This document shows positions 17,129-28,598 of a DNA stretch of 64,000 nt, piece by piece. This stretch comes from Saccharopolyspora kobensis. GTDB taxonomy: Bacteria > Actinomycetota > Actinomycetes > Mycobacteriales > Pseudonocardiaceae. Under the pieces are notes generated by a model. That model did not search any database. It was not told the DNA's origin and was given only the letters and a program-made list of their open reading frames with translations. The stretch is from NCBI RefSeq assembly GCF_900108315.1, contig NZ_FNVB01000004.1:186001-250000 (forward strand). The letters run 5' to 3'. Each line of letters starts with the position of its first letter. Position 1 is the first letter of the stretch. Both the position numbers and the translations under genes were made by a program.

Positions 17129-18631
17129 TCAGGACTTGTCGGCGTGCTCGACCTCGGGTTCGGTCGCGGGGTGGCGCAGTGACAGCAGACCGCCCACCAC
17201 CAGCGTCACGATCACGCCCAGCGGCGTGTACCAGGGGAAGGCCAGCGACGACTCGCCGCCTTCGCCGTCCGGGAACTGCACCCAGAACACGAAGACCAGC
17301 ACCACCGCGATCGTCGCGCAGAAGGCGATCGTGGCGTCCACCTGCCGGGCGCGCTTGACCAGCAGCCCCAGCAGGAACGCGCCGAGCAGCGCCCCGTAGG
17401 TGTAGCTGGCGATGCTCAGCCCGACCTCCACCACCGGGTTGTCGGTGCTGCTGAACATCGACGCGAACACCACGAACACCACGGCCCAGACCAGCGTCCA
17501 GAGCTTGCCCATCCGCAGCACGGCCGCGTCGTCCAGCTTCCGCTTGGCCAGCCGCTGGTACAGGTCGCTGACGGTGGAGGTGGACAGCGAGTTCAGCGAC
17601 GAGGCCAGGGTGCTCATCGCGGCGGCCAGGATCCCGGCGATGAGCAGCCCGGACAGTCCCGGCGGCAGGTCGTTGACGATGAAGGTCGGGAACAGCTCGT
17701 CCTTGCTGGCCATGCCCAGCTCGGCAGGCGCCGCGCCGCGGAAGAACGACCACAGCATGGTGCCGATCAGCAGGAACAGCGCGAACTGCAGGGCCACCAC
17801 GAAACCGCTGGCGATCAGCGCCTTCTGGCTGTCCCGCACGTTCCGGCAGGCCAGCAGCCGCTGCACCATGAGCTGGTCGGCGCCGTGCGAGGCCATCGCG
17901 AACACGGCACCGCCGAGCACCGCGGTGAGGAACGCGTACTGGTCCGTGACGATCGACGAGGTGAAGTCCAGCAGCTGGAACTTGCCCGCTTCCAGAGCGG
18001 TGGTGAACCAGTCCGACGGCAGCTGACCGACCAGCACCACCGCGGCCACGATCGCGCCGCCGATGTAGACGACCATCTGGATCGCGTCGACCCACACCAC
18101 CGCCTTGATCCCGCCCAGGTAGGTGTAGATCACCGTCAGCACTGCCAGGACCAGCACGATCTGCCAGTACGCCAGGTCGACGCCGAAGGCGGCCAGCATC
18201 ACCTTCACCGGGATCGCGGTGGCGAACAGCCGCAGCCCGTCGGCCAGCAGCCGGGTGATCAGGAACGTCACCGAGGCGGTGCCCTGCAGCCCGGCGCCGA
18301 ACCGCTGGCCGAGGAACTCGTAAGCGCTGACCAGGTTCCCGGCGAAGTACTTCGGCAGCAGCACGAAGGCCACCACGACCCGGCCGATCAGGTAGCCGAT
18401 GGCCAGCTGCAGGTAGGTGAAGCTGCCGAGGTAGGCCACCGTCGGCACGCTGATCACCGTCAGCGTGGAGGTCTCGGTGGCGACCACCGAGAAGCACACC
18501 GCCCACCAGGGCAGCTGCCTGCTGCCGACGAAGTAGTCCTGGGAGCTCTTCTGCCTGCCGCCCAGCAGCAGTCCGAGCACCGGCATGGCGACCAGGTACA
18601 AGCCGATCACGGCCAGGTCGAGTGATCGCAT
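17129..18631 (-). CDS. sodium:solute symporter (SSS family)
   Basis: This 500-aa integral membrane transporter of the SSS/SLC5 type has about 13 predicted helices. It begins MRSLDLAVIGLYLVAMPVL, keeps the unwound first-helix region SFSVVATETSTLTVIS-like (VVATETSTLTVIS), and has the family motif in helix 8-9 (AGILAAAMSTLASSLNSLST) with the Na+-coordinating Ser/Thr pair. It lies eight bases downstream of anmK on the same strand, so they are likely co-transcribed. This suggests import of an amino sugar or cell-wall-derived sugar acid (MurNAc, anhydroMurNAc or sialic-acid-like), but substrate specificity cannot be read from sequence. Confidence 0.88.
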   Translation of the reverse strand: MRSLDLAVIGLYLVAMPVLGLLLGGRQKSSQDYFVGSRQLPWWAVCFSVVATETSTLTVISVPTVAYLGSFTYLQLAIGYLIGRVVVAFVLLPKYFAGNLVSAYEFLGQRFGAGLQGTASVTFLITRLLADGLRLFATAIPVKVMLAAFGVDLAYWQIVLVLAVLTVIYTYLGGIKAVVWVDAIQMVVYIGGAIVAAVVLVGQLPSDWFTTALEAGKFQLLDFTSSIVTDQYAFLTAVLGGAVFAMASHGADQLMVQRLLACRNVRDSQKALIASGFVVALQFALFLLIGTMLWSFFRGAAPAELGMASKDELFPTFIVNDLPPGLSGLLIAGILAAAMSTLASSLNSLSTSTVSDLYQRLAKRKLDDAAVLRMGKLWTLVWAVVFVVFASMFSSTDNPVVEVGLSIASYTYGALLGAFLLGLLVKRARQVDATIAFCATIAVVLVFVFWVQFPDGEGGESSLAFPWYTPLGVIVTLVVGGLLSLRHPATEPEVEHADKS

Positions 18632-18639
18632 GCTGCCTC

Positions 18640-19812
18640 CTACGCGGTGTCACCGGGCTGCACGCGCAGCCGGGTCGGTGGGTGGACGGCCGGGGCGGGC
18701 AGCCGCAGCGGTCCGGCTCCAGGTGTGATGCTGCCCAACAACCGGGGCCCGGCGGCCCCTGTGGTACCCGGCGTGTTGCCGGGAGTGCCGTGCCAGGTGA
18801 GGAACCCGAGCAGCGCGGTGAGCAGCGCTTCCTTGCTGTCGGCCGGTAGCCCGAGCTCGTCGCTGACGAGCACGGGGACGTCCAGCAGTCGGCGCAGCGC
18901 GGCGAGCAGGACGGGATTGCGCACGCCGCCGCCGGAAGCGACGACGCGGACGGCGCCCACCGCGCGGCAGGCGTCGGCGATGGTGCGCGCGGTCAGCTCG
19001 GTCAGCGTGGCGAGCAGGTCGGCGTCGGCGATGTCGACCTGGGCCAGCGCCCGGTCCAGGTAGTCGGCGTTGAACCGCTCCTTGCCGGTCGACTTCGGCG
19101 GCGGCAGGCGGTAGTACTCGTCGGCGAGCAGCGCGTCCAGCAGATCGGCGCGCACGGTCCCGCCTGCGGCGATCGCACCGCCGGTGTCCTGCGGCTCTCC
19201 GGTCACCCGTGCGGCGGCGAGGTCGATCAGCGCGTTGCCGGGGCCGGTGTCGTAGGCCAGCGGCCGAGCGCCGCCGACCACGGTGATGTTGGCGATGCCG
19301 CCGATGTTCAGCGCCACGCCCGGGCCCGGCTCGTCGGCCAGCCACAGCGCGTCCAGGACACCGGCCAGCGGAGCGCCGTGCCCGCCGGCGGCGACGTCGC
19401 GTGCGCGCAGGTCCGACACCACGGGAAGTCCGGTGGCTTCGGCGATCCACGCGGGCTGCCCGATCTGCAGCGTGCCGCGCGCCCGACCGTCCTGGACCCA
19501 GTGGTAGAGCGTCTGGCCCAGCGAGGCGGCGAAGTCCGCGCGGCCGTCCGCCAGCTCCAGCCCGATGCCCGCCGCGGTGGCGAAGTGCTGCCCGACGAGG
19601 GTGTCCAGCCGGCACAGCTCCGCGGCGCTGCACGGCGCGGGCGGCAGCGCCGCCAGCAGGTCCCGGCGCAGGCCAGGGGGATAGGCCACCGTCGTGCTGC
19701 CCAGCGGCCGGAGCTCCAGCACGTCACCGTCCAACCGCAGCTCGGCCGCGGCGACGTCGACGCCGTCCATCGACGTGCCGGAGATCAGCCCGAGCACTCG
19801 CCACCAGTTCAC
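18640..19812 (-). CDS. anmK: anhydro-N-acetylmuramic acid kinase
   Basis: This 390-aa AnmK opens and phosphorylates 1,6-anhydroMurNAc to MurNAc-6-phosphate in peptidoglycan recycling. Evidence: N-terminal LGLISGTSMDGVD (phosphate and substrate loop), SLGQTLYHWVQDG, IGQPAWIAEATGLPVVSDLR, NIGGIANIT, PGNALIDLAAARVTG, KSTGKERFN and the ATP-binding VVASGGGVRNPVL. The length is typical. The start is GTG 19812 with no visible ribosome site just upstream, so it may be leaderless; a DasR-like sequence lies there instead. It is followed by the SSS transporter. No murQ or nagZ gene is nearby. Confidence 0.95.
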   Translation of the reverse strand: MNWWRVLGLISGTSMDGVDVAAAELRLDGDVLELRPLGSTTVAYPPGLRRDLLAALPPAPCSAAELCRLDTLVGQHFATAAGIGLELADGRADFAASLGQTLYHWVQDGRARGTLQIGQPAWIAEATGLPVVSDLRARDVAAGGHGAPLAGVLDALWLADEPGPGVALNIGGIANITVVGGARPLAYDTGPGNALIDLAAARVTGEPQDTGGAIAAGGTVRADLLDALLADEYYRLPPPKSTGKERFNADYLDRALAQVDIADADLLATLTELTARTIADACRAVGAVRVVASGGGVRNPVLLAALRRLLDVPVLVSDELGLPADSKEALLTALLGFLTWHGTPGNTPGTTGAAGPRLLGSITPGAGPLRLPAPAVHPPTRLRVQPGDTA

Positions 19813-19817
19813 GTATG

Positions 19818-19829
19818 TGGTCTATTGCA
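19818..19829. promoter_or_regulatory. DasR-like (dre) site upstream of anmK
   Basis: TGGTCTATTGCA matches 9 of 12 positions of the known dre consensus TGGTCTAGACCA for DasR, the GntR-family regulator of amino-sugar use in actinomycetes. It begins six bases before the anmK start and lies in the AT-richer divergent region shared with ftsY. Binding is an inference from motif and gene function; the 3' half is degenerate. Confidence 0.4.
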
Positions 19830-19954
19830 CAGTCAACGACAAATGCAAGCGTCGAACACGTTTTGTTGGTTATTTGCCCACTGCACCGCTTCAGCGCAGC
19901 GACCCGTCCGGGGCGTGTGCCAGCGCCGGAATCAGCAGGTGGGAGGATGGGCGG

Positions 19955-21409
19955 GTGACCACCTCTACCGTGATTCTGATCATCGTCGCCGTGGTGCTGG
20001 TGCTGGCGATCGCCGTGATCGCCGGTGTGGTGCTGAACCGCCGGCGCCGGATCAGCCTGAGCGAGCAGGACGACAGCACTGCGCCGACCGAGCCCGTCAA
20101 GGGCGGCGGCTACCGCGCGGACGGCGGGATCAGCCTGTCCAGCGGCGGCACCACCACGGCGGCCCCGCCGGAGCACCCCGCGGGCGAGCGCACCGAGGTG
20201 GAGGGCCAGCCCGGTGTCGGTGACGACGCGGCGGTCCCGCGCGACACCGAGCGCCGCGGCATCGTCGACGTCGAGCTCCCGGACGGCGGGACGACGACGG
20301 AGGAGCCGCCGGCCCCCGAGAAGCCCTCGGCTCCGGAGACCGCGGAGAAGCCCGCGGCCCCTGAGAAGCCCGAGGCGCCTGCCGAGCCCGAGGTGCCGGC
20401 GCAGGAGCGCGTCGAGCCGGTGCCCGAGCCGACCCCGGCGGAGCCGGAAGCCGTCGAGGAGATCGAGGAGATCGAACCGACGGCCGGCCGCCTGGAGCGG
20501 CTGCGCGGTCGCCTGTCGCGCTCCCGGTCGACCTTCGGCCAGGGCCTGCTGGGCCTGCTCGGCGCTGGTGACCTCGACGAGGATTCCTGGGAGGAGATCG
20601 AGGACACCCTGCTGCTGGCCGACCTCGGTGCGGCCACGACCACCGAGATCACCGAGCGCCTCCGCACCGAGATCGCCTCGCGCGGCGTGCGCACCCCCGA
20701 GCAGGCGCGAGCCCTGCTGCGCGAGGTGCTGGTGGACGCTCTCGGCCCGGACATGGAGCGCGCGGTGCGCGCGCTGCCGCACGGCGACCCGGCCGACGGC
20801 GGCAAGCCCGCCGTGGTGCTCGTGGTCGGCGTCAACGGAACCGGCAAGACCACGACGACCGGCAAGCTGGCCCGGGTCCTGGTCGCCGACGGCCGCACGG
20901 TCCTGCTCGGCGCGGCCGACACGTTCCGCGCGGCGGCGGTCGAGCAGCTGGCCACCTGGGGCCACCGAGTGGGCGCCGAGGTCGTGCGCGGCAAGGAGGG
21001 CGCGGACCCGGCGAGCGTGGCGTTCGAGGCGGTCAGTCGCGGCTCGGACACCGCGGTGGACGCGGTCCTGGTCGACACGGCCGGCCGCCTGCACACCAAG
21101 ACGGGCCTGATGGACGAGCTGGGCAAGGTCAAGCGCGTGGTGGAGAAGAAGGCCCAGGTGGACGAGGTCCTCCTGGTCCTGGACGCCACGACGGGCCAGA
21201 ACGGCCTGATCCAGGCCCGCGTGTTCTCCGAGGTGGTGGACGTGACGGGCATCGTCCTGACCAAGCTCGACGGCACGGCCAAGGGCGGCATCGTCTTCCA
21301 GGTCCAGCGCGAGCTGGGTGTCCCGGTGAAGCTGGTCGGCCTCGGCGAAGGCCCGGACGACCTGGCTCCCTTCCAGCCGGAAGCCTTCGTGGACGCCCTC
21401 CTCGACTGA
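19955..21409 (+). CDS. ftsY: FtsY, signal recognition particle receptor
   Basis: This 484-aa SRP receptor GTPase docks Ffh-ribosome complexes at the membrane. It starts with a membrane-spanning helix (STVILIIVAVVLVLAIAVI), as in actinobacterial FtsY. A roughly 140-residue Glu/Pro/Ala-rich acidic linker follows, then the N domain and the G domain with GVNGTGKTTTTGKLA (about 290), DTAGRLHTK (about 371) and TKLDGTAKGG (about 434). The GTG start has GGGAGG upstream; longer frames into the upstream region are not supported. It follows smc at a distance as in other actinobacteria and ends at a strong terminator. Confidence 0.95.
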   Translation: MTTSTVILIIVAVVLVLAIAVIAGVVLNRRRRISLSEQDDSTAPTEPVKGGGYRADGGISLSSGGTTTAAPPEHPAGERTEVEGQPGVGDDAAVPRDTERRGIVDVELPDGGTTTEEPPAPEKPSAPETAEKPAAPEKPEAPAEPEVPAQERVEPVPEPTPAEPEAVEEIEEIEPTAGRLERLRGRLSRSRSTFGQGLLGLLGAGDLDEDSWEEIEDTLLLADLGAATTTEITERLRTEIASRGVRTPEQARALLREVLVDALGPDMERAVRALPHGDPADGGKPAVVLVVGVNGTGKTTTTGKLARVLVADGRTVLLGAADTFRAAAVEQLATWGHRVGAEVVRGKEGADPASVAFEAVSRGSDTAVDAVLVDTAGRLHTKTGLMDELGKVKRVVEKKAQVDEVLLVLDATTGQNGLIQARVFSEVVDVTGIVLTKLDGTAKGGIVFQVQRELGVPVKLVGLGEGPDDLAPFQPEAFVDALLD

Positions 21410-21417
21410 TCGACCCG

Positions 21418-21450
21418 GACGGCCCCCGCACCCAGCGTGCGGGGGCCGTC
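21418..21450 (+). terminator. ftsY terminator
   Basis: GACGGCCCCCGCAC (21418-21431) and GTGCGGGGGCCGTC (21437-21450) form a perfect 14-bp stem with a five-base loop, starting nine bases after the ftsY stop. Confidence 0.85.
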
Positions 21451-21516
21451 TGCTGCCCGGGGTCTGCGGGTGGAAATTCGGTCTCCGGTGTCGGTGGCGG
21501 CGCTTAGGTTGAGGTC

Positions 21517-21996
21517 GTGGCCGGGATCGATTACGTGCGGGGAGACGCGACCGCTCCGCAGGGCGAGGGCGTCAAGGTGATCGCTCATGTCTGCAACGAC
21601 CTGGGCGGATGGGGCAAGGGTTTCGTCGTCGCGATCTCCCGTCGTTGGCCGGAGCCGGAGCAGGAGTACCGGCGTTGGCACCGCGAGCGCGCGGGCAACG
21701 ACTTCGCGTTGGGCGCCGTGCAGTTCGTGCAGGCCGGGCAGCGGATCTGGGTGGCGAACATGGTGGGTCAGCGCGGCATGCGCAGGGGCAGCAAGGGCGT
21801 GCCCGTGCGGTACGAGGCGATCGACGTGGCCCTGGGGTCGGTCGCGGACAAGGCGCTCGAACTGGGCGCGTCGGTGCACATGCCCCGGATCGGCTGCGGA
21901 CTCGCCGGCGGGAAGTGGTCCCAGGTGGAGCCGCTGATCCAGGACCGCCTCGTGGCGCGCGGAGTACCGGTCACCGTCTACGACCACGCGGCCTGA
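21517..21996 (+). CDS. macro-domain (ADP-ribose-1''-phosphatase-like) protein
   Basis: This 159-aa stand-alone macro domain begins IDYVRGDATAPQGEGVKVIA, followed by HVCNDLGGWGKGFVVAISRRW (the Asn/Gly-rich ADP-ribose loop), WVANMVGQRG and MPRIGCGLAGGKWSQVEPLI (second phosphate loop). This pattern matches the Poa1p/ALC1-like group, which removes phosphate or ADP-ribose from ADP-ribosylated molecules. GTG start. Its 3' end overlaps the convergent membrane-protein gene by 26 bp. No ADP-ribosyltransferase or DarT-like gene is adjacent, so a toxin-antitoxin role is not supported. Confidence 0.85.
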   Translation: MAGIDYVRGDATAPQGEGVKVIAHVCNDLGGWGKGFVVAISRRWPEPEQEYRRWHRERAGNDFALGAVQFVQAGQRIWVANMVGQRGMRRGSKGVPVRYEAIDVALGSVADKALELGASVHMPRIGCGLAGGKWSQVEPLIQDRLVARGVPVTVYDHAA

Positions 21997-22966
21997 CACG
22001 GCTCAGCGGAGAACCCGGCCGTCCCATCCGCTCCAGCTGAACCCTCCGCCGAACCGCGTGAACGACGGGCGGGAGGATCACCACGAGCACGGCCAGCGCC
22101 GACCAGCCCAGGTCGTACTCGGGTGCGTCGGCGAGTTGCAGTGCGAACACCGTCGCGAGCAGAGCCGAAGCCAGCAATGCGCAGATCAGGTTCGACTTGG
22201 TGACGGCCCGGTTGCCCCGATCCGGGAGACCGATCGCGAGGGCGGCTCCGATGAACAGGGCGACCATGAACGCCGCGCCGACCACCGGCCGACCGAGGTA
22301 GCTGCCGATGTCGTTGACCAGGAGCATGTACCGGCCGGATTCCTGCGGAGCGCACGTGAAGTCCTGCTTGCTCCCGTCGGAGTGCCGGTAGATGCAGTGG
22401 CCGTTCCGTCGTCCCGCGTAGTAGCCGAGCCAGCACAGAAGCGGGAACGTCGCCGTGATCCCGACTGCGGTGGCGGTGTCGGCCCACTTCTCGGGACTTC
22501 CGAGCCGCCGCAAGAGGCCGTGCAGGAGGATGCCGCACGCGATCGATATCGACCCTGCCAGCAGCAACGTCGTCGCCGTGACAGACCGGAGGCCGATGCT
22601 TCCATCGATCTGCAGGAGGTGAAGCGCTCCGCCCGCGAGGGCCAGCACCAGCTCCAGCAGGAGGACGACCTTCACGCCGCGGGACAGCGCATTGCGTCGC
22701 GGAACGGGCTGCTGCTCTTCGGAGCCTGCTGAGGCCTCCACCTGGCCGGGCTCGCTTTCGCGCTCGACGTCCGTCAGCTGTCTGTGCCGGAGAGTCTTCG
22801 TGGCGAACAAGGAGAGCCAGAACGTGGTGTTGAAGAGAATGCCCAGCGCGGAGTCCTGAAACCAGGTGGAGGCGAAGTACGCGCCCAGCGACAGCACGGC
22901 CACGCCCCAAAGTGCGATCTGGAACGCCGTCCGCCTCGGCTCCGAACGGAAGCTATGCACCTTCAC
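21971..22966 (-). CDS. multi-pass membrane protein, unknown
   Basis: This 331-aa protein has about seven hydrophobic segments: two near the N-terminus (FQIALWGVAVLSLGAYFA, ALGILFNTTFWLSLF), then a charged cytoplasmic linker (about 60-100), and five more. A short Cys-containing loop (GHCIYRHSDGSKQDFTC) lies between helices. No family is recognised. It starts with GTG, overlapping by four bases the stop of the upstream frame (ATGTGA), and overlaps the convergent macro gene at its end. Codon third positions are GC-rich, so it is a real gene. Confidence 0.65.
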   Translation of the reverse strand: MKVHSFRSEPRRTAFQIALWGVAVLSLGAYFASTWFQDSALGILFNTTFWLSLFATKTLRHRQLTDVERESEPGQVEASAGSEEQQPVPRRNALSRGVKVVLLLELVLALAGGALHLLQIDGSIGLRSVTATTLLLAGSISIACGILLHGLLRRLGSPEKWADTATAVGITATFPLLCWLGYYAGRRNGHCIYRHSDGSKQDFTCAPQESGRYMLLVNDIGSYLGRPVVGAAFMVALFIGAALAIGLPDRGNRAVTKSNLICALLASALLATVFALQLADAPEYDLGWSALAVLVVILPPVVHAVRRRVQLERMGRPGSPLSRVRPRGRRR

Positions 22967-23229
22967 ATCGTTCGACTCGTGCAGCTGACTGATCGCGTCG
23001 GCGCTTCCAACCGAAGCAGGTGATCAGCCCCAGGACAGTGATGGCGGTCGCGGTGAGGACGATCCAGAGGCGACGGCTCCCTGGCGAAGATCAACAGCCG
23101 CCCAGGTTCGGTGAGCAGGTTCTGCTCCAGGAAGTACATGGCGCCACCGAGTGCGGCCGCTGCCGCGAAAATCCGGAAGAGGGCCCTGCGGCCGGCCGCC
23201 AGCTGCTCAAGGCTCGTCCGGGCTGGCAC
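22953..23229 (-). pseudogene. small two-helix membrane protein, apparently frameshifted
   Basis: GTG 23229 has GAGGAGG upstream and encodes MPARTSLEQLAAGRRALFRI, a helix FAAAAALGGAMYFLEQN and then LLIFAREPS. From about 23100 the opened frame becomes unlikely (DRPHRDRHHCPG) and stops at 22963. The neighbouring frame instead gives a convincing membrane helix RRLWIVLTATAITVLGLIT followed by a basic end, stopping at TAG 22953-22955. About 25 of 28 codons of that helix segment end in G or C. A one-base indel near 23095-23110 is the simplest reading, so the gene is either broken or affected by a sequencing error. Confidence 0.5.
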
Positions 23230-23391
23230 TACGCCTCCTCGTGGTGCGGCCACGTCTTCTCTCGGACAAAGGAGCCTCCGGCCTGGTGATCAACTGCGGC
23301 GCGGTTCGAACGATATCCGTTTTGCGTCAGAGAGGGGTCGTTTGTCGGGTTGGTCGCGGTGGTTGGTGGTGCTTCTCACCAGGCGGGAAAT

Positions 23392-23402
23392 TTGTCTGAC
23401 GA
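23392..23402. promoter_or_regulatory. FadR-type GntR operator overlapping a promoter
   Basis: TTGTCTGACGA is a near-perfect odd palindrome (TTGTC-T-GACGA), the half-site type bound by FCD-domain GntR regulators. The first six bases TTGTCT also read as a -35 box, with CATACC (23414-23419) as -10 at 16-bp spacing. It lies 38 bp upstream of the GntR gene, so autoregulation is likely. Confidence 0.5.
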
Positions 23403-23439
23403 CTGACGTGTCGCATACCGTCTGGCGGGAGGTTCCGGG

Positions 23440-27232
<3,793 letters not shown>

Positions 27233-27246
27233 CCCGTGCCTGGTGA

Positions 27247-27282
27247 GAGGGCGTCTTCGGCCATCCGGCCGGAGGCGCCCTC
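27247..27282 (+). terminator. amtB-glnK terminator
   Basis: A 16-bp stem, counting two G-U wobbles in RNA, is formed by 27247-27262 (GAGGGCGTCTTCGGCC) and 27267-27282 around the loop ATCC, 14 bp after the glnK stop. Confidence 0.85.
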
Positions 27283-27422
27283 CCGCCTTTCGTGAGTGAT
27301 TTCCCGATCTGGCGCGGGCCGAGGTGAGTAGCAATACGCAGCCGCACTCAGGGGGCTTCACGGTCTCGCCGGGGCGCTCCGGGCGGCAGACTTCTCAGTG
27401 CGACGAGGGAAGTCAGGGGGAA

Positions 27423-27589
27423 CCGGAGGGGGCACCCGCCCGCACTGGGGGTCGGGCGGGTGATTCCGGGCCTGGCGATCGCAACGGGGGACCCGCGCGG
27501 ACGGCAGGGGAAGGGCCGTCCGGGCGGACTGGGAAGTGCACCAGGGGGCTGGTGCTGTGAGGCGGCTCGCAAGGGAGGCGGGCCGCCTC
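27423..27589 (+). ncRNA. candidate structured RNA: four consecutive hairpins
   Basis: The 485-bp gap between glnK and the next gene contains no convincing ORF but a series of hairpins. Hairpin 1: CACCCGCCCG (27433-27442) with CGGGCGGGTG (27453-27462), extended by CCGGA/TCCGG (27423/27465). Hairpin 2: CGGACGGC/GCCGTCCG (27498-27522). Hairpin 3: GCACCAG/CTGGTGC (27538-27555). Hairpin 4: GAGGCGGC/GCCGCCTC (27559-27589). It does not show the conserved core of RNase P RNA, tmRNA or a known riboswitch by eye. The strand is assumed from the flanking genes. Confidence 0.35.
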
Positions 27590-27717
27590 TTCCCGTTCCG
27601 GGACGGCGGCCACCAGGCCGGATGAAAAAGCCTTAATTGAAAACGCGTTTCGCCGACCCGGCACCGGGGGCCGGACCTGCCGGACAAGATCGATCGACGC
27701 GTAATCTAGTGCTCGTC

Positions 27718-28302
27718 GTGGACATACGGGACTCACCACCAGTGGTCGCTAACCCCCCGCCGACCGTGCGCGTCGGCCGCCGATCCCTCGTCGTCCTGGC
27801 CGGACTGCCAGGCGCGGGCAAGAGCACGGTGCTGGGCAAGCTCCGGTCGGATGCCGGCATCTCGGCGCTGGACTCCGAGCAGGTCCGCGCGCGCCTGCGC
27901 GAGGTCCTGCCCGCCCGGCTGCCCTACCGCTACTACCGGCCGGTGGTGCACCTGGCGCACCGCAGCCGCATCGCCTGGTACTGCCTGACCACCTCCGGTC
28001 CGGTCGTCGCGCACGAGCCCGCCACCCGGGCCACCACCCGCGCCATGCTGGTGGCCTTCGGCTGGCTGAGCGGGCGGCAGCGGGTGCTCGTGTGGCTGCA
28101 CGCCGATCCGCGCGACGCGCTGGCCGGGCAGCAGCAGCGCGGCAGGCTGATCCGCCGCACCTCGTTCCAGCGGCACGTCCAGCGCGCGGACCGGATGTAC
28201 CGGAGCTTGCGCGGGGGCGAGGTGCCGCGTGGCTGGCAGCAGGTGCGGCTGCTGACCCGCGACGAGGTCGCGCACGGGCTCCGGCTGGACGTCCGGACGT
28301 GA
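27718..28302 (+). CDS. P-loop ATPase/kinase-like protein
   Basis: This 194-aa protein has Walker A VVLAGLPGAGKSTVLGKL near the N-terminus, a likely Walker B/base region (ISALDSEQVRARLRE) and a late Arg-rich segment (QQRGRLIRRTSFQRHVQRAD) like the lid of small AAA_33/zeta-type kinases. It resembles predicted kinases of nucleotides, tRNA ends or antibiotics; the substrate cannot be assigned. GTG 27718 is preferred. A -10-like TAATCT (27702-27707) lies ten bases upstream and no ribosome site is visible, so translation may be leaderless or nearly so. It occupies the place where glnD is normally found. Confidence 0.7.
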   Translation: MDIRDSPPVVANPPPTVRVGRRSLVVLAGLPGAGKSTVLGKLRSDAGISALDSEQVRARLREVLPARLPYRYYRPVVHLAHRSRIAWYCLTTSGPVVAHEPATRATTRAMLVAFGWLSGRQRVLVWLHADPRDALAGQQQRGRLIRRTSFQRHVQRADRMYRSLRGGEVPRGWQQVRLLTRDEVAHGLRLDVRT

Positions 28303-28598
28303 TGTGCGTCCCGTTGTGCCGGGGCGGCGCGGCGGCCCCGGATCCCGATCGCTAGGCTGGATCGCTGGTGCGGTGACTCGGAGGTCGCCGCTCCTGGCTG
28401 AGAATCATCGAGCTGCGGGTGACTGGCAACAGGGTGTGCGTCCAGCGGAGCGCGCGGTTCGACAAGCGCAAGCGACAGCCCCGTGGTCGGGCAGAACCAC
28501 CGCGCCGACCCCTCGCCCCCACCTAGGCGGGCAGTACCGGGCCGTTTCCGCGATCCATCAGCCCCCTGTCGACCCCACCGAGGAGACCCGCGTTCAGC

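Noticed and set aside
21517-21996. DarG-type antitoxin role for the macro-domain protein
   Set aside because: No DarT-like ADP-ribosyltransferase gene is adjacent and the sequence resembles the Poa1p/ALC1-like group instead.
27324-27560. 78-codon plus-strand ORF with a GTG start
   Set aside because: Gly/Arg/Pro-rich composition follows the hairpin sequence, there is no domain, and the same bases are better explained as structured RNA or spacer.
27300-27620. RNase P RNA, tmRNA or a c-di-AMP/cobalamin riboswitch in the gap after glnK
   Set aside because: The conserved cores of these RNAs were not found; only a generic series of hairpins is visible.
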